A stretch of DNA of 64,000 bases, from the NCBI RefSeq assembly GCF_009730915.1, contig NC_052475.1, positions 1,798,001-1,862,000 on the forward strand, given 5' to 3'. The notes beneath the pieces were generated by a model, which worked only from the letters and a program-made list of their open reading frames with translations, did not search any database and was not told the DNA's origin. Positions 60,501 through 64,000 of this stretch are shown one piece after another (positions within the stretch are counted from its first letter, which is position 1; each line of letters opens with the position of its first letter). The position numbers were made by a program, and so were the translations under genes. This DNA is from Dioscorea cayenensis subsp. rotundata. Its lineage: Eukaryota; Streptophyta; Magnoliopsida; Dioscoreales; Dioscoreaceae.

Positions 60501-62312
60501 CTAGGCCTGCAATCGAGCCGAGCCGAGCATTGAAGTGTTTGAGCTCGGCTCGACAGAATTAACTACTGGTTCGAGCCCAAAATTGTAAGCTCGAGCTCGG
60601 CTCAAGATAATAAAATTAAGCTCGAGTTCGGTTCGAGCTCGGCTCGGAAAAAACTCATTTCTCGAGCTCGGCTCGAAAGAAGTTTATTTATAATAGAAAC
60701 CGAGCCGAACTCGAGCTCGGCTCGTTAATGAGCTTGTAAGCTCATTAAATCATATTTAGCTCGAGTTTGAGCTCATTTAATATATATCAATATTAATTAA
60801 TGACTTATGCTTGTAGATATTGGTAGTAGTTAGTAAATTTTAATTAATAACTTTAGATAATGTCAATATTGCATATTAACCCAAATCTAAATGATTACAT
60901 ATATCATTTATATGGTGAAAATCAGTATTATATAACTCTTAATTTATATGTATGATGATAATGTCAATATGAGATGTATATGATTATTAATAATAATGCA
61001 AGTATATAATATAAGATACTTATTATAGACTAAATTATGTATACATGGATCTATCATGCATGCATAGATGGATGTGTGTGTGCTCCATGAATAATGTAAC
61101 TATGTAAGATACTCAGGCCTCAGGGTGTGTTAAAACAGTGGATTTCTATTATTAAATTAATTTATAAACATATTATTATATTTTGTAATAATATGGAATT
61201 TTAATTTTTCCAAATTTTGTAAATAATTTATTAACTAAATAAAAAGTTAGAGATTAAAATTGAAACGGTGAGCTCCATGAATTAAAAAAAACTTTTTATT
61301 TATTATTTCTAAGTTGAAAACTTATTTATATTCAAATAATTCAATATATATACAAATGAAGATAATAAATTTGATATATTAACATTAAGTAATTGAATAT
61401 ATATACAATCTCATATTATTTAATTCTTTTATTAATTTTAATACAATAATTTAAAGAATAAGAAATAAAAAAAATAATAATAATGGGAGGGGTTGATAAC
61501 CCCGGTATCAGGGATAGTAACCCCGACACCGGGGTTATATCTCCATTAAAAATAATGGGAGGGGTCGATAACCTAACCCTGGTGTCGGGGTTAGTCGGGG
61601 TTATCAACCCCTCCCATTATTTTTTTTTTTATTGATTCTTTTTTCTTATTTTGAACAGTATTAATTAATATATTCTCACATAAATTAAACTAGAAAAATT
61701 TATGCACTAGAATTAAATATGATTTATATACAACAAAAGAATTATGGGTATATAGAAACATTATTAATTTACCATGAATGTTCCATTTCCAGAACATTCA
61801 TATATATATATATATATATATAACAAAGGCTGAAATCCCAAAAAATAAACATAATAAGCAAAAAAATTAGACCAACCAAATAAAGAGATAATTATTTTTT
61901 AAAATTCTCTCAGTCTCTTCTTTTGGTTTTTTATTTTTATTTTTTTATAAATTAATGCCAATAGTCTAAAAAACTAGTATTTTTAAAAAAATATCTATTA
62001 AACTTATTATTTGGTTGGTAGTGGTAGATATTTTATAAATTGGTTTATAACTTTATATATCATAAAAATTTATAGTTTTAGAAAATCTATATCATACTTG
62101 TTAGGAGGCTCGCGAGCCTGCTCGATAGAGCAAGTTTGTTATAAGGCTCGCGAGCCTTAATGAGCCGAGCAGTATGTGGCTCGAGCTCGGCTCGTTTATA
62201 ATTTCGAGCTCAAAACTCTGGCTCGAGCTTGGCTCATTTAGTTAATGAACGAGTTTTTTCCGAGCCGAGCTTCGAGTAGCTCATGAACGGCTTGGTTCAT
62301 TTGCAGCCCTAG
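60501..62312. mobile_element. Non-autonomous hAT-type element, 1.8 kb, with GAGCTCGGCTCG subterminal repeats
   Basis: The ends are CTAGGCCTGCAA on the left and TTTGCAGCCCTAG on the right, inverted with one or two mismatches. Flanking 8-mers GGTTAAGT (60493-60500) and GGTTAACA (62313-62320) match at six of eight positions, fitting an aged hAT target duplication. Both subterminal regions (60510-60780 and 62105-62300) carry many GAGCTCGGCTCG-type words in both orientations. The interior is AT-rich, has no transposase frame, and contains a separate palindromic block. It interrupts an older tandem repeat. Confidence 0.8.
61479..61621. repeat. Palindromic block with perfect 25-bp outer arms inside the hAT-type element
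   Basis: The arms at 61479-61503 and 61597-61621 are exact reverse complements (AATAATGGGAGGGG then TTGATAACCCC). A third, direct copy of the AATAATGGGAGGGG word with TCGATAAC occurs near 61551-61571, and the core has GACACCGGGGTTA-like words in both orientations. It is GC-rich compared with its AT-rich surroundings, so it looks like a small element nested in the larger one. Confidence 0.8.
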
Positions 62313-62889
62313 GGTTAACATTCCCAACTCCGGGCTTTTACGAAATCCAACACAAAATACTAACCCCAAAGCTGGGGTTAATATTCCCAACTCCGGGGTT
62401 AGCAACTCCAATTTTGGGGTTAGTATTCGTTCCAATTCTGAGGTTAGTATTTGTGTGAGCATTGCTCTTTATTTATTTGGTTTGAGCCCCAACAATCTCC
62501 AGGCTGTCATTAGAATGCAGCACATTGATAGAATTAGCTCCAAGACAAGATGGAAACTATTTTATGTGGAACCTTTAATTTTTGATGGGCATCAAATGCA
62601 AGAAGGTATGGAAGGTATATGCACGTAATTCATTTAATTTTATTAGTCTTGTTAAGTTGGGGACCATTTGTCATTTTTATCCTGTGACTTTTGTGAATTT
62701 AATTCATTTATAAATCATTAAAAATGTTCTAAGTTTATATGCACGTAATTATTTAATTTTATTAGAGCAATGAGTAAATTAAAAACTTCAATATTATTAT
62801 TATTATTATTATTACAAGTTAAATATATTTATAAAAATAATTATACATAAAGCTAAAAGTCCTTTGGACCATATACACTAATTTATAGT

Positions 62890-63059
62890 GAAATGTTTGA
62901 TTTACGGGATGTTTATTGTTAAAATTTGAGTGATCCTGGTTGTAGGTGTGGTCAATTGAGAACATATGAGAAAATGTTTGATTTACTTGATATTTATTGT
63001 CAAAATTTGAGTGGTCCTAGTTATGGGTGTGGTCGACTGAAGTCATATGAGTGGTCCTG
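62890..63059. repeat. Tandem dimer of an 80-bp unit
   Basis: Unit 1 (62890-62969) and unit 2 (62970-63050) both read GAAATGTTTGATTTAC-like sequence, then TTTATTGT, AAAATTTGAGTG, and end in CATATGA. A partial third start (GTGGTCCTG) follows. Identity is about 80 percent. No coding potential is shared between the units. Confidence 0.75.
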
Positions 63060-63125
63060 TATTGCTTTTTGTGTGTATGTCATTGACAATAATTGTGTTT
63101 GTTGCATTTGTTAAAATATATACAA

Positions 63126-63172
63126 AATAATAATAATAATAATAATAATTATTATTATTATTATTATTATTA
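63126..63172. repeat. (AAT)n followed by (ATT)n, perfect palindrome
   Basis: About eight AAT triplets run directly into about eight ATT triplets, so the block is self-complementary over roughly 23 bp per arm and could extrude as a cruciform or hairpin. Confidence 0.85.
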
Positions 63173-64000
63173 AATTACCAAAAAAAAAAAACACCAAGGA
63201 TGATACTTGGGATAACTTTTGATGTATTCCTGGCATGCAATATCTCAATATAAAGGGGCATTATATAAAGTTTGGCTACTTAACAAGTGAAGTGGCTCCT
63301 TAACTCCTAAAAGAATGATTACTAGTCAAAGCCAAAAGTTCTTTTGAATAGAAAAGAAAAGCATGATTCCTTGTTTAAAGCTTTCATTCCTTTAATCACA
63401 TGCAAGGATGGATAAACTATGAACATTGTTGTATAAATAAAACTTTAGTACCAAGACATATACCCACCATATCATTGCTTAAAACATATACATTCAGGAT
63501 TTAGTAATATAAAAGTTTTCTTTTTATGCATCTTTATAATTTCATGTTAATTCCCTGAAATTTTATCCCATGTTTTTCTATCTCTTTTGATAAAAACATT
63601 ATTAATTCTTTTTCCCACCTTTATTGACTCATTTGTTATTTATTTGTTATGTTGTTTTGAGAAAAAAGGCTGAGGGAGTCAAGCACATTGATTTATAAAA
63701 ATAGAGCTTTGCCTGTGGACACTCAAAAGAGTCAATAAGTGGGTCTAAAAGACTATTTATAATCATTCATATCATTCAATCAGTGGTCTAATGTTTCTTG
63801 ATTAAATATGAAAGGAAACTCACATTAAATTCAATACTTAATTAGTTGTGTTGAAGTGCTAACTGGTTGTACCTTTTTCTTGGTTGGTTTGTACAGTACT
63901 ATTCCCATCCAGAGCAATGAATGGCATAAAATTCAATTGTAAGTTAATTTCACCGAACAAGACTACAATTTTTTTTTAATTTTATTCTTTAATAATAAAT

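Larger units (their letters stand above)
60447..62395. repeat. Tandem repeat unit of about 70 bp split by a hAT-type insertion
   Basis: A unit starting CTTTTACGAAATCCAACAC and containing CTAACCCC, GCTGGGGTTAA and TTCCCAACTCCGGG occurs at about 60447-60500 and resumes after the inserted element at 62313-62336. A second copy runs at about 62337-62395, followed by further GGGGTTAG words to about 62450. The two unit copies are nearly identical. The repeated CTAACCCC/GGGGTTAG words give local dyad symmetry. Confidence 0.75.
62460..64000. other. AT-rich right end of window without a supported gene
   Basis: A unique stretch at about 62470-62630 is less AT-rich but has no domain. Further right are an (ATT)n run at 62790-62813, an 80-bp tandem dimer at 62890-63050 and an (AAT)n(ATT)n palindrome at about 63126-63172. 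The last 800 bp show no gene or repeat I can recognise. Confidence 0.45.

Overview
The window is plant nuclear DNA. It has long intron-rich genes with GT-AG introns, AT-rich spacers full of (TA)n and (CT)n tracts, small non-autonomous DNA transposons, and plant-specific families (TPLATE, class I TCP). The 5' exons of several genes are very GC-rich and fade to AT-rich 3' exons (most clearly TPLATE and the WDR20-like gene), which points to a monocot. The very AT-rich spacers suggest a non-grass monocot such as a yam relative, but that last step is a guess.

Layout, left to right: the 3' part of a CHFR-like ubiquitin ligase (+, to 2857); an intronless class I TCP gene closest to TCP8 (-, 4530-6011); about 12.5 kb of AT-rich DNA without a recognisable protein gene but with a 230-bp tandem duplication and a clean Mutator-type MITE; the exosome subunit RRP45 (+, 18855-22227) followed by a hAT-type element; an RNF170-like RING E3 ligase (-, 24004-26510); a PDK1-like kinase (-, 28102-31327) with a frameshift and an altered catalytic loop; TPLATE (+, 32150-38268); a WDR20/DMWD/creC-like WD40 protein (-, 39043-44097); CstF-64 (+, 45177-49656); a membrane-anchored PDI of the PDIL5-2 type (-, 51053-54006); an EI24 homologue (+, 54913-60103); and a repeat-rich end with a 1.8-kb hAT-type element inserted into an older repeat. 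Exon boundaries were traced by hand with reading phase checked across every junction. Total lengths come out close to the usual family lengths, except that the PDK1-like gene needs one base removed.

The genes are mostly unrelated housekeeping functions and form no operon-like system. Shared themes are ubiquitin signalling (CHFR, RNF170, and WDR20 as a deubiquitinase cofactor), RNA processing (RRP45, CstF-64) and the endomembrane system (TPLATE, PDIL5-2, EI24). PDK1/TPLATE, WDR20/CstF-64 and PDIL5-2/EI24 are divergent pairs with short shared upstream regions. The RRP45 promoter carries GGCCCA boxes of the class that TCP8-type proteins bind, next to telo-boxes.

I found no convincing undescribed multi-gene system. 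The most notable items are a nested inverted/direct duplication of a CHFR exon inside its own intron, forming an approximately 210-bp stem; the HCD catalytic loop, altered activation segment and frameshift of the PDK1-like gene; a tandem duplication spanning a splice donor in RRP45; two GC-AG introns; and a nested transposon/palindrome cluster at the right end.
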